Notes: generated by a model not told the origin, from the sequence alone. Positions 1-9,687 are shown, counted from the stretch's first letter. The stretch is DNA of 64,000 nucleotides from Bacteroidales bacterium UBA1173 (GCA_002311655.1 DBYZ01000008.1:124001-188000); one strand, 5' to 3'. A program made the numbers and translations.

Positions 1-736
1 GCACGGCTTCTTCAACGGCGCGCAAGGCTCTGTCTTCGCCTGTTGCGTAGCCTGAGCCCATGATTGCCTTACCGCTGTCGCGCATCACGTTGTTGACATC
101 TTCGAAGTCGACATTGACGTAACCTGTCACAGTGATGATCTCCGCAATACCTTTGGCGGCAATCTTCAACACGTCGTCGGCTTTTTTGAAAGCCTCTGTA
201 AGCTTCATGTTACCGTATTCCTCACGGAGTTTGTCGTTGCTTATCACGAGAAGTGCGTCGACATTTTTACGCAGCTCGGCGATACCTTCCGCTGCCTGTT
301 GCTGACGGCGTTTGCCCTCAAAGCTGAACGGAAGTGTGACGATGCCGACTGTAAGGATTCCAAGCTCGCGTGCTATCCTTGCCACGACAGGTGCGGCTCC
401 TGTGCCTGTACCGCCACCCATACCGGCTGTGATAAACAGCATCTTGGTATCGTCTTTGAGCACCTCACGTATCTTATCTTCCGTCTGTTCCGCGGCCTGG
501 CGTCCTACAGCAGGGATGTTACCCGCGCCGAGAGCGTGGTCGCCGATATGTAGTTTATTCTCGACAGGACTTTTTTGCAAAGCCTGGTCATCGGTGTTGC
601 AGAGAATGAAATCAACACCTGTAATACCTTCTGAAAACATGTGAGTAACAGCGTTGCTACCGCCTCCGCCGACTCCCATCACCTTGATAATGTTAGGCTT
701 TTCCTCTGGTGCGTCAAATCTTACTAAGTCTGCCAT
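1..736 (-). CDS. ftsZ: Cell division protein FtsZ (N-terminal part, cut by window edge)
   Basis: Tubulin-like GTPase that forms the Z ring at the division site. The first 245 codons are present; the C-terminal part lies beyond base 1. The start is the ATG whose complement is at 734-736. The protein has an N-terminal glycine-rich nucleotide-binding stretch (VMGVGGGGSNAV, residues 19-30) and the tubulin signature GGGTGTG at residues 107-113. It is the last gene of the dcw operon, 12 bases downstream of ftsA on the same strand. No promoter box is seen in the short gap, so it is probably co-transcribed with ftsA. The identification is secure; only the far end is missing. Confidence 0.97.
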   Translation of the reverse strand, partial: MADLVRFDAPEEKPNIIKVMGVGGGGSNAVTHMFSEGITGVDFILCNTDDQALQKSPVENKLHIGDHALGAGNIPAVGRQAAEQTEDKIREVLKDDTKMLFITAGMGGGTGTGAAPVVARIARELGILTVGIVTLPFSFEGKRRQQQAAEGIAELRKNVDALLVISNDKLREEYGNMKLTEAFKKADDVLKIAAKGIAEIITVTGYVNVDFEDVNNVMRDSGKAIMGSGYATGEDRALRAVEEAV

Positions 737-748
737 ACGTCAAATTAT

Positions 749-2104
749 TTAGTTGTCAAGTTTTTCATTATCTATTTCATCGTCTTTAAGGAACTTGCTC
801 GCGAAGGTCGTGATGATTTTCTGACCCCAACGGCCGAAGAGTCCGCCTTCTGAGTTATGAGTCTCAGGCGCATCCACCTCGATGAGGATGTCCTCGACTT
901 TTTTGGAGTCGTTGCTCGAAATCACAGTGCCATTGTGACGCAAGGCGTGTTCATAACGTGCGATACCTTCTATGACCAGACCGACACCTGTTGAATACAT
1001 CGGGCTTGCGAGGTCCTCTGATGTGTCGTTGGCGAGATACTCGTTCGGATAGCCGATACGGACATCGAGACCTGTCTTGAATGCCGCCAGCTGCTGGATA
1101 TGTTTCATCATGGCGCCACCACCTGTGAGGACGATGCCTGCGATGAGTTTATGCTCGCTGTTGACCTTCTGGATCTCGTTGTTCACGATGTCGAAAATCT
1201 CGCTGAGACGAGCCTGGATGATCGATGCCAAGGTCTTAAATGAGATCTCTTTCGGCTCACGTCCGCGGATGCCTGGAATCGACACCACCTCGTCGTCACG
1301 GTTCTCGCTGGCGACAGCCGAGCCGAACTTCACCTTGATTTCCTCAGCGTGTTTCTTGATGATAGAGCAACCCTGACGGATGTCTTCAGTGATGACGTTG
1401 CCGCCGAATGGGATGACAGCTGTGTGGTAGATGATGTTATCGTAGAAGATAGCGATATCTGTTGTGCCACCGCCCATATCCACGAGCGCCACGCCAGCCT
1501 CTTTTTCGTCTTCGCCAAGCACTGCCTCTGCTGACGCGATAGGCTCAAGAATCATGTGTTCCATCTCGAGACCCGCCTGATGGATACAGGTCACGATGTT
1601 ACGTGCCGCCGCCACCTGTCCGATGATGACGTGGAAGTTAGCCTCGAGCTTGCTGCCGAGCATGCCTTTAGGATGACGGATTCCCATCTCGTCGTCGACG
1701 ATATATTCCTGCGGGATAACGTCGATGATTTCCTCGCCCGGTGTCATGCCGAGTTTGAAAACATCCTGACGCAGTCTCTCGATTTCTTCCTCCGTAATCT
1801 CAACATCAGGGTTGTCGCGCATCAGCACTCCACGATGCTGCAAACTCTTGATATGATGACCGGCAATGCCGACGTTCACCGTCTTGATGTCGACATTCGA
1901 CTGCTCTGAAGCCATGTCAACAGCTCTGCGGATTGCGTTAACGGTCTCCTCAATATTGAAGACCATACCTCTTTTCACACCCGTCGACTCGGTCTTGCCA
2001 TAGCCACGGATGACGATTCTACCATTCTCAACTTTTTCGCCGACAAAACAGGCGATCTTTGTAGTGCCGATATCAAGGCCTACGATGTACACAGGATTAC
2101 TCAT
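749..2104 (-). CDS. ftsA: Cell division protein FtsA
   Basis: Actin-fold ATPase that anchors FtsZ filaments to the inner face of the membrane. The 451-residue protein has the N-terminal phosphate-binding motif GLDIGTTK (residues 9-16) and a second actin-family phosphate motif DMGGGTTD around residue 210. It ends with an amphipathic segment (FGRWGQKIITTFASKFL), the expected membrane-targeting helix. The start ATG overlaps the ftsQ stop by one base (TAATG), a sign of translational coupling. It lies between ftsQ and ftsZ, as in most bacteria. Length is a little above the E. coli protein, mostly from the C-terminal linker. Confidence 0.97.
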   Translation of the reverse strand: MSNPVYIVGLDIGTTKIACFVGEKVENGRIVIRGYGKTESTGVKRGMVFNIEETVNAIRRAVDMASEQSNVDIKTVNVGIAGHHIKSLQHRGVLMRDNPDVEITEEEIERLRQDVFKLGMTPGEEIIDVIPQEYIVDDEMGIRHPKGMLGSKLEANFHVIIGQVAAARNIVTCIHQAGLEMEHMILEPIASAEAVLGEDEKEAGVALVDMGGGTTDIAIFYDNIIYHTAVIPFGGNVITEDIRQGCSIIKKHAEEIKVKFGSAVASENRDDEVVSIPGIRGREPKEISFKTLASIIQARLSEIFDIVNNEIQKVNSEHKLIAGIVLTGGGAMMKHIQQLAAFKTGLDVRIGYPNEYLANDTSEDLASPMYSTGVGLVIEGIARYEHALRHNGTVISSNDSKKVEDILIEVDAPETHNSEGGLFGRWGQKIITTFASKFLKDDEIDNEKLDN

Positions 2105-2841
2105 TATTTTTTGTTTTTATTTCTCGTACAAACAACTTGATTTATATAATTGAAACTTATCTTGCTGAAATTTTGCATCTCCGGAGAGCCTTGCATCTGT
2201 TCAAAGAAATACTGCATATTCATCAGTTTTTCATCGACATCCTTATCGTCACCGAGAACAACCTTCAAATCGACATTGTTCATAACCAGCTCGTAATTCT
2301 TCCCGTCGAAATAAACCTGCTTAACACAACACTTTGAATATGAATTATTTAGAACACTTTTCATTACTTTAAAAACACTATGCAAGTTGTCCTTCGTAAT
2401 ATTGCCGCTACCTATCAGAAGATGCGCCGTATAGCTGTTTTTGGTCGGAAAGACGTTGCCATCCTCATCAAGATAAACCGAACGGCCATCTTTGAAATAG
2501 ACTCGCATAATCGGCTGACACTCAACGATATTCACCACCAGCATCTCGTCAAGAGTGATATTGGCTTCGGTGTAAACCGCCCACGGAATTGACTGGATGT
2601 AATTTCTGACGCTGTCGACCGGAATCATGGTGATGTCGGTGTTGTGAGCCGTATCACAAATATTCATAATCTTCTGATATTCAACGTCTTTTATAATAAA
2701 TCCATCCTCGTTTTCACGAATCACCGTCAGCTCGAGGCCTTTCAGAGGATGCTCAACATGTTCCTTATGGGTAAAATACCACAGGCAGCCAATCGCACCG
2801 ACTGTCAGAACCCAGACTAATATTTTCAGGAACTTATTCAT
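2104..2841 (-). CDS. ftsQ: Cell division protein FtsQ (DivIB family)
   Basis: Bitopic membrane protein of the divisome that bridges cytoplasmic and periplasmic division proteins. The 245-residue product has a short cytoplasmic start, one transmembrane segment at about residues 5-24 and a periplasmic part that should contain the POTRA and beta domains. FtsQ sequences diverge strongly in Bacteroidota, so the call rests mainly on the topology and on the position between murC and ftsA. The start overlaps the murC stop by four bases (ATGA), indicating coupled translation. Confidence 0.85.
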   Translation of the reverse strand: MNKFLKILVWVLTVGAIGCLWYFTHKEHVEHPLKGLELTVIRENEDGFIIKDVEYQKIMNICDTAHNTDITMIPVDSVRNYIQSIPWAVYTEANITLDEMLVVNIVECQPIMRVYFKDGRSVYLDEDGNVFPTKNSYTAHLLIGSGNITKDNLHSVFKVMKSVLNNSYSKCCVKQVYFDGKNYELVMNNVDLKVVLGDDKDVDEKLMNMQYFFEQMQGSPEMQNFSKISFNYINQVVCTRNKNKK

Positions 2842-4160
2842 ATCTCAAGCATCTTTTCCAATTGTGGCACGAAGCGGTCGATGTCGCCGGCTCCCACCGT
2901 CATAACTAACTCAGGATCAATATATTTTATTGTATCAAGCAGGTTTCCTTTCGAGCACAACATCTTGTTTTTTGATGTTATTTTCTCAAGAAGCGCCGCT
3001 GATGTCACACCTTCTATCGGAAGCTCGCGCGCCGGATAAATGTCGAGAAGAATCACTCTGTCGGCGAGCGAGAGACTTTCGGCGAAACCGTCCATAAAAT
3101 CGCGTGTTCTGGTGAACAGATGCGGCTGGAATATCACCGTTAACTCCTTGTCGCAAAATGCGTTACGCGCTGCTGTCAATGCCGCTTTTATCTCTTCAGG
3201 ATGATGTGCGTAGTCGTCGACGTAGATATGTCTTTCGTTTCTCACGCGGATGTCGAAACGACGTTGAACACCCTTGAACGTGGCGAGGCCTTCACGGATT
3301 GAAGCTTCATCGATGCCGAGATACGAGCACATGATGATGGCAGCGAGAGCGTTTTGGACGTTGTGGTTGCCGTACAAAGACATCTTAATTGGCTCACGCA
3401 GATTTAAACCCTTAATGGTGAAACAAGTTTCACCTTGATTTACGCAGATATTTTCAGCAATCACATCGGCATGTTCGAGACCATAGGTGATGTGTTTCTT
3501 GTTCGTTTTTATCGGCAGATTCTCATGATAAATCACCAGTCCGTCGTCAGCGGTTTTGTCGACAAACTCATTGAAGCTCTCCACAAGATGCTGATAATCA
3601 CCATAGATATCGAGGTGGTCGGCATCGATAGATGTCACGATGCTCACAAACGGCGACAGCTGCAGGAACGAGTGGTCGAACTCGTCGGCCTCCATCACTA
3701 TCAGTTCGTCGTGTTCCTCGCCGATGACCACGTTACTGTCGATATTGCGCGCAATACCTCCAATGAATGCCGACAATTTCTTGCCCGCAGTCATGAGGAT
3801 ATGCGTCACCAACGCCGTAGTCGTGGTCTTTCCATGCGTTCCGGCTATCGCGAGAGCTTTGTGCTGGCGCGAGAGCATGCCAAGGACCTCAGCGCGTTTC
3901 ACAATCTTAGCATTACGTTCACGCAGATAGTTCAGTTCCAACGAGTTGGATGGGATTGCCGGTGTCAGGACAACGAAATCGATGTTTTCAGGAACAAGAA
4001 GCGGGTCGTCGGTGTAATGCACAGCAATGCCTTCCGCCTCCAGACGTTTCGTCAGAGGAGACGGAGTGCGGTCATAGCCAGCCACCTCATGGCCCTTGGC
4101 TTTAAAATATCTCGCCAAGGCGCTCATCCCAATACCGCCGATTCCTAAAAAATATATCAT
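2838..4160 (-). CDS. murC: UDP-N-acetylmuramate--L-alanine ligase MurC
   Basis: Cytoplasmic Mur ligase that adds L-alanine to UDP-MurNAc using ATP. The 440-residue protein starts with a Rossmann-type UDP-binding motif (GIGGIGMSALA, residues 6-16), has the ATP P-loop GTHGKTTTT at residues 107-115, the acidic EADEFDHSFL motif near residue 157, and the C-terminal DDYAHHPEE motif near 317. All three Mur ligase domains are present, in contrast to the murD-like gene upstream in the same operon. It overlaps murG and ftsQ by four bases each. Confidence 0.97.
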   Translation of the reverse strand: MIYFLGIGGIGMSALARYFKAKGHEVAGYDRTPSPLTKRLEAEGIAVHYTDDPLLVPENIDFVVLTPAIPSNSLELNYLRERNAKIVKRAEVLGMLSRQHKALAIAGTHGKTTTTALVTHILMTAGKKLSAFIGGIARNIDSNVVIGEEHDELIVMEADEFDHSFLQLSPFVSIVTSIDADHLDIYGDYQHLVESFNEFVDKTADDGLVIYHENLPIKTNKKHITYGLEHADVIAENICVNQGETCFTIKGLNLREPIKMSLYGNHNVQNALAAIIMCSYLGIDEASIREGLATFKGVQRRFDIRVRNERHIYVDDYAHHPEEIKAALTAARNAFCDKELTVIFQPHLFTRTRDFMDGFAESLSLADRVILLDIYPARELPIEGVTSAALLEKITSKNKMLCSKGNLLDTIKYIDPELVMTVGAGDIDRFVPQLEKMLEI

Positions 4161-5278
4161 CCTAAAACCTTATCTATTTCATTTACAATGTCTTCCGCTG
4201 CGTTCGGTCTTGCGAACTTAGCGATATTTTCTTCCATTTTGCGAATCTTGTCCTTATCGTTCAACAGCTCAAAAACCGTCGGGATAAGCTTCTCTGGTGT
4301 CTCGCTGTTCTTGACGATGATAGCCGCGTCTTTGTCAACCAGACTTTGGGCGTTCTTCGTCTGATGATCCTCGGCAGCCGTCGGAAGCGGGACGAAGACA
4401 ACAGCTTTCTTCACCAGTGAAAGCTCCGAAATCGACATAGCGCCGGCTCTCGAGATGACCACGTCAGCGCAGCCGTAAGCCAGATCCATCCTGTCGATGA
4501 ACACCGTCGGCTTAACCCTGTCTTCAAGACCCAGTGCCTTGATCTCATTCTGAGCTTGTTCGATATAATGTTTTCCAGTCTGCCAAATCAATTGATATTC
4601 AACATCTTTAAACATCGCAAGATTCGCCGATATGCCTTTATTGATTCCCAAAGCGCCCTGGCTTCCGCCCACGAGTAAGATTATCGGTTTCTGTGGGTCG
4701 AGATTGAAAAACTTAGCGCCTTCCTCACGTTTGCCTTCTGTAGCCACCACATTGTTTCTCAACGGGTTACCTGTCATGACAATTTTATCTTTCGGGAACC
4801 ATCTCTCCATGTTGTCATAAGCCACGCATATCTTCGCTGCTTTCGGAGCCACGATTTTGTTTGTGACACCCGGGAACGAGTTCTGCTCCTGAATCACCAC
4901 CGGGATTCCGAGCGAGGTAGCCTTGCGCATCGTCGGTCCGCTGGCGAATCCGCCTACGCCCACCACCACATCTGGCTTGAAACTCTTCAAGATACGTTTC
5001 GCCTTGCAGAGGCTGCTAATCAGTTTGAACGGAAAACTCAGGTTGTCGAGTGTCAGCTCACGTTTAAAACCGCTAATCCACAGTCCTTCAATAGGATAGC
5101 CTGCCTGAGGCACGCGTTCCATCTCCATCTTGCCTTTTGCTCCAACGAACAAAATCTCAGCATCCGGATGACGTCTCTTGAAGGCGTCGGCAATAGCAAT
5201 GGCAGGGAAAATATGTCCTCCCGTGCCTCCGCCGCTAACTATCAGTCTCGGCGACTTCGATTTCTGAGTCTGTTTCAT
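4157..5278 (-). CDS. murG: UDP-GlcNAc:undecaprenyl-PP-MurNAc-pentapeptide transferase MurG
   Basis: Peripheral membrane glycosyltransferase that converts lipid I to lipid II. From the chosen start the product is 373 residues, with the nucleotide-sugar motif GGGTGGHIFP at residues 16-25 and the C-terminal donor-binding region containing GGSQGALGIN. An upstream in-frame TTG at 5296 would add six residues and deepen the overlap with ftsW; the ATG at 5278 is preferred. Even so, murG starts about 44 bases inside the ftsW 3' end. Order ftsW-murG-murC is standard for the dcw cluster. Confidence 0.96.
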   Translation of the reverse strand: MKQTQKSKSPRLIVSGGGTGGHIFPAIAIADAFKRRHPDAEILFVGAKGKMEMERVPQAGYPIEGLWISGFKRELTLDNLSFPFKLISSLCKAKRILKSFKPDVVVGVGGFASGPTMRKATSLGIPVVIQEQNSFPGVTNKIVAPKAAKICVAYDNMERWFPKDKIVMTGNPLRNNVVATEGKREEGAKFFNLDPQKPIILLVGGSQGALGINKGISANLAMFKDVEYQLIWQTGKHYIEQAQNEIKALGLEDRVKPTVFIDRMDLAYGCADVVISRAGAMSISELSLVKKAVVFVPLPTAAEDHQTKNAQSLVDKDAAIIVKNSETPEKLIPTVFELLNDKDKIRKMEENIAKFARPNAAEDIVNEIDKVLG

Positions 5279-6434
5279 CGTTCTTAACCTTATCAATTTC
5301 TTTTGTTACACTAATAATTATTCCTATCGACATTCCTGTGAACAGCAGCGATGTTCCGCCCATGCTGATGAACGGCAGCGGCTGACCCGTCACAGGGAAC
5401 AAGCCCACGGCAACGCCCATGTTCACCAGAGCCTGCATCACGAGGCTGAAAGCAAGCCCCATCGCCAGCAACGCCCCGAACGACTGCGGCGCCCGTAGCA
5501 TGATACGCGTCGCCCGATACAGCAAAATCATATACAACGCCAACACAAAGATACCGCCAAGCAGTCCGTATTCTTCAATGATGATGGCGTAGATAAAATC
5601 CGAATAAGGGTGCGGCAACACGTTACGCTGCGTGCTCTTGCCCGGAGTCTTGCCAACGATGCCACCACCAGCGATAGCTATCTTCGACTGCATCACCTGG
5701 AAGTTGGCAGTGTCGTCTTCGTCTTCCTCGCTGCTGAAAAACCTCTCGATACGGTTCACCCATGTCGTGCTTCGGTTATCCTTCGCCTGCACAAAAGAAA
5801 CGAGGACAAACATAGCTCCCGCCACAATAATAATCCCGACGAACGCGAAGATATATTTTATCTTGACTTTACTCAAAAACATCATCACTAGGCATGTCAT
5901 GAAAAGCATCGCCGCCGTTGAGAAATTCTCAGGGAAAATCAAGCCCACAATAACCACAATCGGCAGCATCACCCTGATTGCCAGCTCTTTAAAGTCGCCG
6001 AGCAAGTCACGGCGAAGCGTCAAAATCCTTGCCAAGAAACCTATCAACGCAATCTTTGCGAGGTCGCTGGTCTGGAATGTCACGCCGGCGATACCGATGA
6101 CACGCTGGGCGTGGTTGAGATTCTTTCCGAAGAAAAGCGTATAAATCAAAAGCGGGATTGCAATCCAGAAAAGCAACAGAAGCAGCCTCGAATATCTCTT
6201 GTAGTTGATCTGCGAAGCGCCGAACATGCAGCCCAAACCAAGCAGCAGCATCAGGGCATGACGCAGAAGCACGAAGGCGTTGTTGCCGTGATAGCTTCTG
6301 TTTGCCACCGACTCCGAGGCGCTGTACACCGCAAGAAGGGAAATCAAGGTCAGGAAAGCCACCACCATCCAGATGACCTTGTCGCCCTTAAACAGGCTTT
6401 TTGTTTTCTCTATAACCCACTCTTTGTTTATCAT
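5235..6434 (-). CDS. ftsW: Lipid II polymerase FtsW (SEDS family)
   Basis: Integral membrane SEDS glycosyltransferase that polymerises lipid II at the septum with its partner transpeptidase FtsI. The 399-residue protein has about ten hydrophobic segments, the conserved extracellular loop around residues 225-265 (acidic SSEEDEDD stretch, then GKTPGKSTQ), and the SEDS motif PFISMGGTSLL near residue 355. The hydrophilic C-terminal tail (about 20 residues) overlaps the murG start. Its partner ftsI is encoded in the same operon. The gene ends 44 bases inside murG. Confidence 0.95.
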   Translation of the reverse strand: MINKEWVIEKTKSLFKGDKVIWMVVAFLTLISLLAVYSASESVANRSYHGNNAFVLLRHALMLLLGLGCMFGASQINYKRYSRLLLLLFWIAIPLLIYTLFFGKNLNHAQRVIGIAGVTFQTSDLAKIALIGFLARILTLRRDLLGDFKELAIRVMLPIVVIVGLIFPENFSTAAMLFMTCLVMMFLSKVKIKYIFAFVGIIIVAGAMFVLVSFVQAKDNRSTTWVNRIERFFSSEEDEDDTANFQVMQSKIAIAGGGIVGKTPGKSTQRNVLPHPYSDFIYAIIIEEYGLLGGIFVLALYMILLYRATRIMLRAPQSFGALLAMGLAFSLVMQALVNMGVAVGLFPVTGQPLPFISMGGTSLLFTGMSIGIIISVTKEIDKVKNDETDSEIEVAETDS

Positions 6435-6437
6435 ATT

Positions 6438-6968
6438 TTATTCTTTTGCCATTTTGACAAAAACCTTCTCCATCTTACGTGTCTCCGCACTTTCGCAGCC
6501 TGGCGAGAACAACACGCTGTCACCAGAAACAGCCTTATCCTCAATCATCTTCATGGCTTCTTCCATGGTCTCAGCCTTCAAAACGCCGTCTTTGATGATG
6601 TATCCCAATGTCGAACGCATCATCTCGACATCGTCGCCGACACAAATCACTGACTTAACATGTTGACGCACAACAGGAATCATCTCTTCGTAATCGAGAT
6701 CTCCTGCCAAGGCAATCCAAATCACTGGCTCGTTAATATTCTCAATAGAGAACCATGTCGCCGAGAGACTCTTCGCAGCGCTGTCGTTGATGTATTTCAC
6801 ACCGTTACGCGTCGCGACAAGCTCATTTCTGCGTTTAATGTGCTCACAATCAACGAAACTATTCTTCAAATTTTCGTTTCGAGCATGGCAGATGCTCTCG
6901 TTGATGGTGAATGCCGTCGTGAAAATCTCTTTTCTTCTACCTTGTTTGGCCAACTGTTCTAATGTCAT
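6438..6968 (-). CDS. MurD remnant: C-terminal Mur ligase domain only
   Basis: This 176-residue product occupies the murD position between mraY and ftsW but is only about 40 percent of normal MurD length (about 440-450). It matches the C-terminal ligase domain: RNGVKYINDSAAKS corresponds to the usual GVxxINDSKATN motif, and VLFSPGCES to the usual VLLSPACAS. The UDP-binding and ATP-binding domains are absent; mraY ends only 10 bases upstream, so there is no room for them. The INDSKATN lysine and the GGxDKG motif are also lost (AGDLDY here), so ligase activity is unlikely. The frame is open, starts with ATG and is tightly packed in the operon, so it is probably translated. A full MurD is expected elsewhere in the genome. 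Confidence 0.8.
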   Translation of the reverse strand: MTLEQLAKQGRRKEIFTTAFTINESICHARNENLKNSFVDCEHIKRRNELVATRNGVKYINDSAAKSLSATWFSIENINEPVIWIALAGDLDYEEMIPVVRQHVKSVICVGDDVEMMRSTLGYIIKDGVLKAETMEEAMKMIEDKAVSGDSVLFSPGCESAETRKMEKVFVKMAKE

Positions 6969-6978
6969 AATATCTGTT

Positions 6979-8259
6979 TTATCTTATCTTCAAAGTTAAT
7001 ATCGCAAAAGCTACCAAAATGATGGTCACAATCCAAAATCTCACCGTAATCTTCATCTCGTGCAACAAATCGCCTTTGCCTTTAAAAATCACTGTCGAAG
7101 CAGGGTCGTTCTCCAAAACCTTTTCCATCGAAGTCCTGAAATGGTCGTGGATCGGGGTGCGTTTCCACACACGCTGACGGGTGCCTTTTTTCTTTCCCAT
7201 CTTAAAATATGCTCTCTGAACGATGACCGACACGCTCTCAATCAGGAAGATGCCGCACATTATCGGGAGAAGCAGCTCTTTGTGTATGATGACCGCCGAC
7301 ACTGCGATGATGCCGCCAATCGTCAGACTTCCCGTGTCGCCCATGAAAACCTGTGCCGGGAACGAGTTATACCACAGGAAACCGATAAGTGCGCCGACAA
7401 ATGCCATCAAAAACACCGCAACTTCCTCACTGCCAGGGATATACATAATGTCTAGGTATCCAGACAACATCGCATTACTCGAAAGATATGCCAACACGCC
7501 AATACCCAGGCCGATGATCGCCGAGTTGCCAGCCGCCATGCCGTCCATGCCGTCGTTGAGGTTGGAACCATTGGAAACGGCTGCAACCACAAACACCGTA
7601 AGCAACACGAAAAACACCCAGCCAGCCCAGTATTTGTAAGGCTCACCCATGAAGTTGAAGATGTCGGCATAGTTCAAGTTGTGATTCTTGAAAAATGGGA
7701 TCGTGGTCCTCGTCGACTTAACATCCGGACTCTTTACAACTATCTCTTTATTATCTTCGATACGTGTCGTAACACTCTCATTCATAATGACTTGCGGACT
7801 AAAACGCAGTGTCAGACCAACGAGGAGACCGAGCGCCACCTGCCCGAAAATCTTATACCATCCGTTCAAGCCGTCTTTTCTCTTCTTGAAAGTCTTGATA
7901 TAATCGTCTGCAAACCCTATTCCGCCAAGGATAATGGTAGTTGCAATCATCAGTAACATATAGATATTCAACACCTTACCAAACAAAAGGCAAGGGATGA
8001 GCATCGAGGCTATGATGATGATGCCGCCCATCGTAGGGACACCTTTCTTGTTCACGTTAAACGGGTCGATCTTCGCGTCACGCTGCACCTCGGAGATGTT
8101 GTGACGTTTCATGTATCCGATGAATTTCTTTCCGAACCAAATCGAGAAGAAAAGCGCGAAAATGATAGCAAGAATAGAACGCACCGTGACGTATTGAAGC
8201 ACGCCCGCGCCCGGAATGTTAAATCTGCCGTCAAGAAATCTCAAAAGATAGTAAAACAT
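6979..8259 (-). CDS. mraY: Phospho-MurNAc-pentapeptide transferase MraY
   Basis: Polytopic membrane enzyme that makes lipid I from UDP-MurNAc-pentapeptide and undecaprenyl phosphate. The 426-residue protein has the catalytic-site motifs FADDY (116-120) and NLNDGMDG (233-240) and ends with a hydrophobic segment. It is longer than the E. coli enzyme (360) because of an extra polar stretch at about residues 150-200, a feature known from Bacteroidota MraY. It lies between murE and the murD remnant in the dcw operon, with short spacers on both sides. Confidence 0.96.
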   Translation of the reverse strand: MFYYLLRFLDGRFNIPGAGVLQYVTVRSILAIIFALFFSIWFGKKFIGYMKRHNISEVQRDAKIDPFNVNKKGVPTMGGIIIIASMLIPCLLFGKVLNIYMLLMIATTIILGGIGFADDYIKTFKKRKDGLNGWYKIFGQVALGLLVGLTLRFSPQVIMNESVTTRIEDNKEIVVKSPDVKSTRTTIPFFKNHNLNYADIFNFMGEPYKYWAGWVFFVLLTVFVVAAVSNGSNLNDGMDGMAAGNSAIIGLGIGVLAYLSSNAMLSGYLDIMYIPGSEEVAVFLMAFVGALIGFLWYNSFPAQVFMGDTGSLTIGGIIAVSAVIIHKELLLPIMCGIFLIESVSVIVQRAYFKMGKKKGTRQRVWKRTPIHDHFRTSMEKVLENDPASTVIFKGKGDLLHEMKITVRFWIVTIILVAFAILTLKIR

Positions 8260-8270
8260 TTCAAAACCTC

Positions 8271-9686
8271 CTATTTCTCGTTAAACGCATTTTCAAGTTC
8301 TTCCCTGTCATCGAAATGATGCTTCACACCCTTCACATCCTGGTAGTTCTCGTGACCTTTGCCAGCCACAAGTATGATGTCGCCTTTTTTCGCCAACGCC
8401 ACCGCCGTGCGGATAGCCTCGCGTCTGTCGGTGATGCACAACACCTTGTTGTAACACTCGCCTGGAACACCAGCCTTCATCTGTCTGATGATTTCCTCTG
8501 GCTCCTCGAAGCGTGGATTGTCGCTGGTGATGATAAGTCTGTCTGACAGTTTCACCGCTGCCGCCGCCATCTTCGGACGTTTGTCGGAGTCACGGTTTCC
8601 GCCTGCTCCTGCCACCGTAATAAGCGTCTCGTTGTGCGTCCTGATCTCATTGATGGTCGAGAGCACATTCTCCAAAGCGTCAGGAGTATGGGCATAATCG
8701 ACAATGCCAACAATGCCGTCTTTCGAGTTCACCATCTGGAAACGGCCCGATGCGCTGTGTAGCTTGCTGACCTCTTGCAAGACCTCTTCCTCAGGCATGC
8801 CAAGCAAGACAGCGGCACCGTAAATCGCCAAAAGATTATATGCGTTGAAACGTCCCACAAGGTATGTCGACACGGCTTTATTGTTGATTTTCAACTCCAT
8901 GCCGTCGAAATAACTCTCCATCACGAGACCTTTGAAATCAGCGTCGTGTTTCAACGAATATGTCTTCTTCGCCGCCTGTGTGTTCTGCAACATCACCATG
9001 CCGTTCTTGTCGTCAAGATTCGTCAAAGCGAAAGCGGTAGCAGGCAGGTTATCAAAGAATTTCTTTTTCGCATCACGGTAGTTTGCCAGTGTTTTATGGT
9101 AATCCAAGTGATCTTGTGTCAAATTTGTGAAGATACCGCCGTCAAAATGCAGACCTGCTATTCTGTCCTGGTCAATGGAATGTGAGCTAACCTCCATGAA
9201 GGCATATTCGCATCCGGCTTCAACCATCTGGGCGAGCAACTCATTGAGTTCCAACTGGTCGCCAGTGGTATGCGTCGAAGGCACGACCTTCTTCCCGATG
9301 ATGTTTTCTATCGTCGAGAGGAGTCCGCACATATATCCGGCGTCGGTGAAGAGACGATATAATAAGGTGGCGATGGTGGTCTTGCCGTTGGTGCCGGTGA
9401 CACCCACCAGATGCAGCTTCTCCGACGGTCTGCCATAAAACTCCGAGGCAGCAAGTCCTAAAGCCTTCGCACTGTTTTCAACCACGCAATACTTCACACC
9501 ATCAGCTTGATTTTCAGGAAGTTGCTCGCAAACGATGGTCTTGGCACCGTTTTCTATCGCCTTAGCGATATAGTCATGACCGTCGACCTGTGTGCCGCGA
9601 ACCGCAAAAAACACGCTTCCATCTTTGCACTTCCTCGAATCGAACTGCAAATCCTTCGCTCCTTTCAAAATCTCTTCAATATTCAT
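8271..9686 (-). CDS. murE: UDP-MurNAc-tripeptide synthetase MurE (meso-DAP type)
   Basis: Cytoplasmic Mur ligase that adds the third residue of the stem peptide. The 471-residue protein has the ATP P-loop TGTNGKTT at residues 97-104, a Mur ligase middle motif EVSSHSIDQDR, and DNPRFEEP near residue 390. DNPR is the motif of enzymes that select meso-diaminopimelate, which agrees with dapD elsewhere in the window and with the usual Gram-negative peptidoglycan. It starts one base after the ftsI stop codon. Confidence 0.97.
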   Translation of the reverse strand: MNIEEILKGAKDLQFDSRKCKDGSVFFAVRGTQVDGHDYIAKAIENGAKTIVCEQLPENQADGVKYCVVENSAKALGLAASEFYGRPSEKLHLVGVTGTNGKTTIATLLYRLFTDAGYMCGLLSTIENIIGKKVVPSTHTTGDQLELNELLAQMVEAGCEYAFMEVSSHSIDQDRIAGLHFDGGIFTNLTQDHLDYHKTLANYRDAKKKFFDNLPATAFALTNLDDKNGMVMLQNTQAAKKTYSLKHDADFKGLVMESYFDGMELKINNKAVSTYLVGRFNAYNLLAIYGAAVLLGMPEEEVLQEVSKLHSASGRFQMVNSKDGIVGIVDYAHTPDALENVLSTINEIRTHNETLITVAGAGGNRDSDKRPKMAAAAVKLSDRLIITSDNPRFEEPEEIIRQMKAGVPGECYNKVLCITDRREAIRTAVALAKKGDIILVAGKGHENYQDVKGVKHHFDDREELENAFNEK

Positions 9687-9687
9687 T

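Noticed and set aside
3435..4148. Plus-strand open frame of 237 codons opposite murC
   Set aside because: Complete overlap with a secure murC gene and no protein-like motif.
6969..6978. Frameshift hiding the N-terminal domains of MurD
   Set aside because: Only 10 bases separate mraY from the remnant, and mraY is complete to its end.
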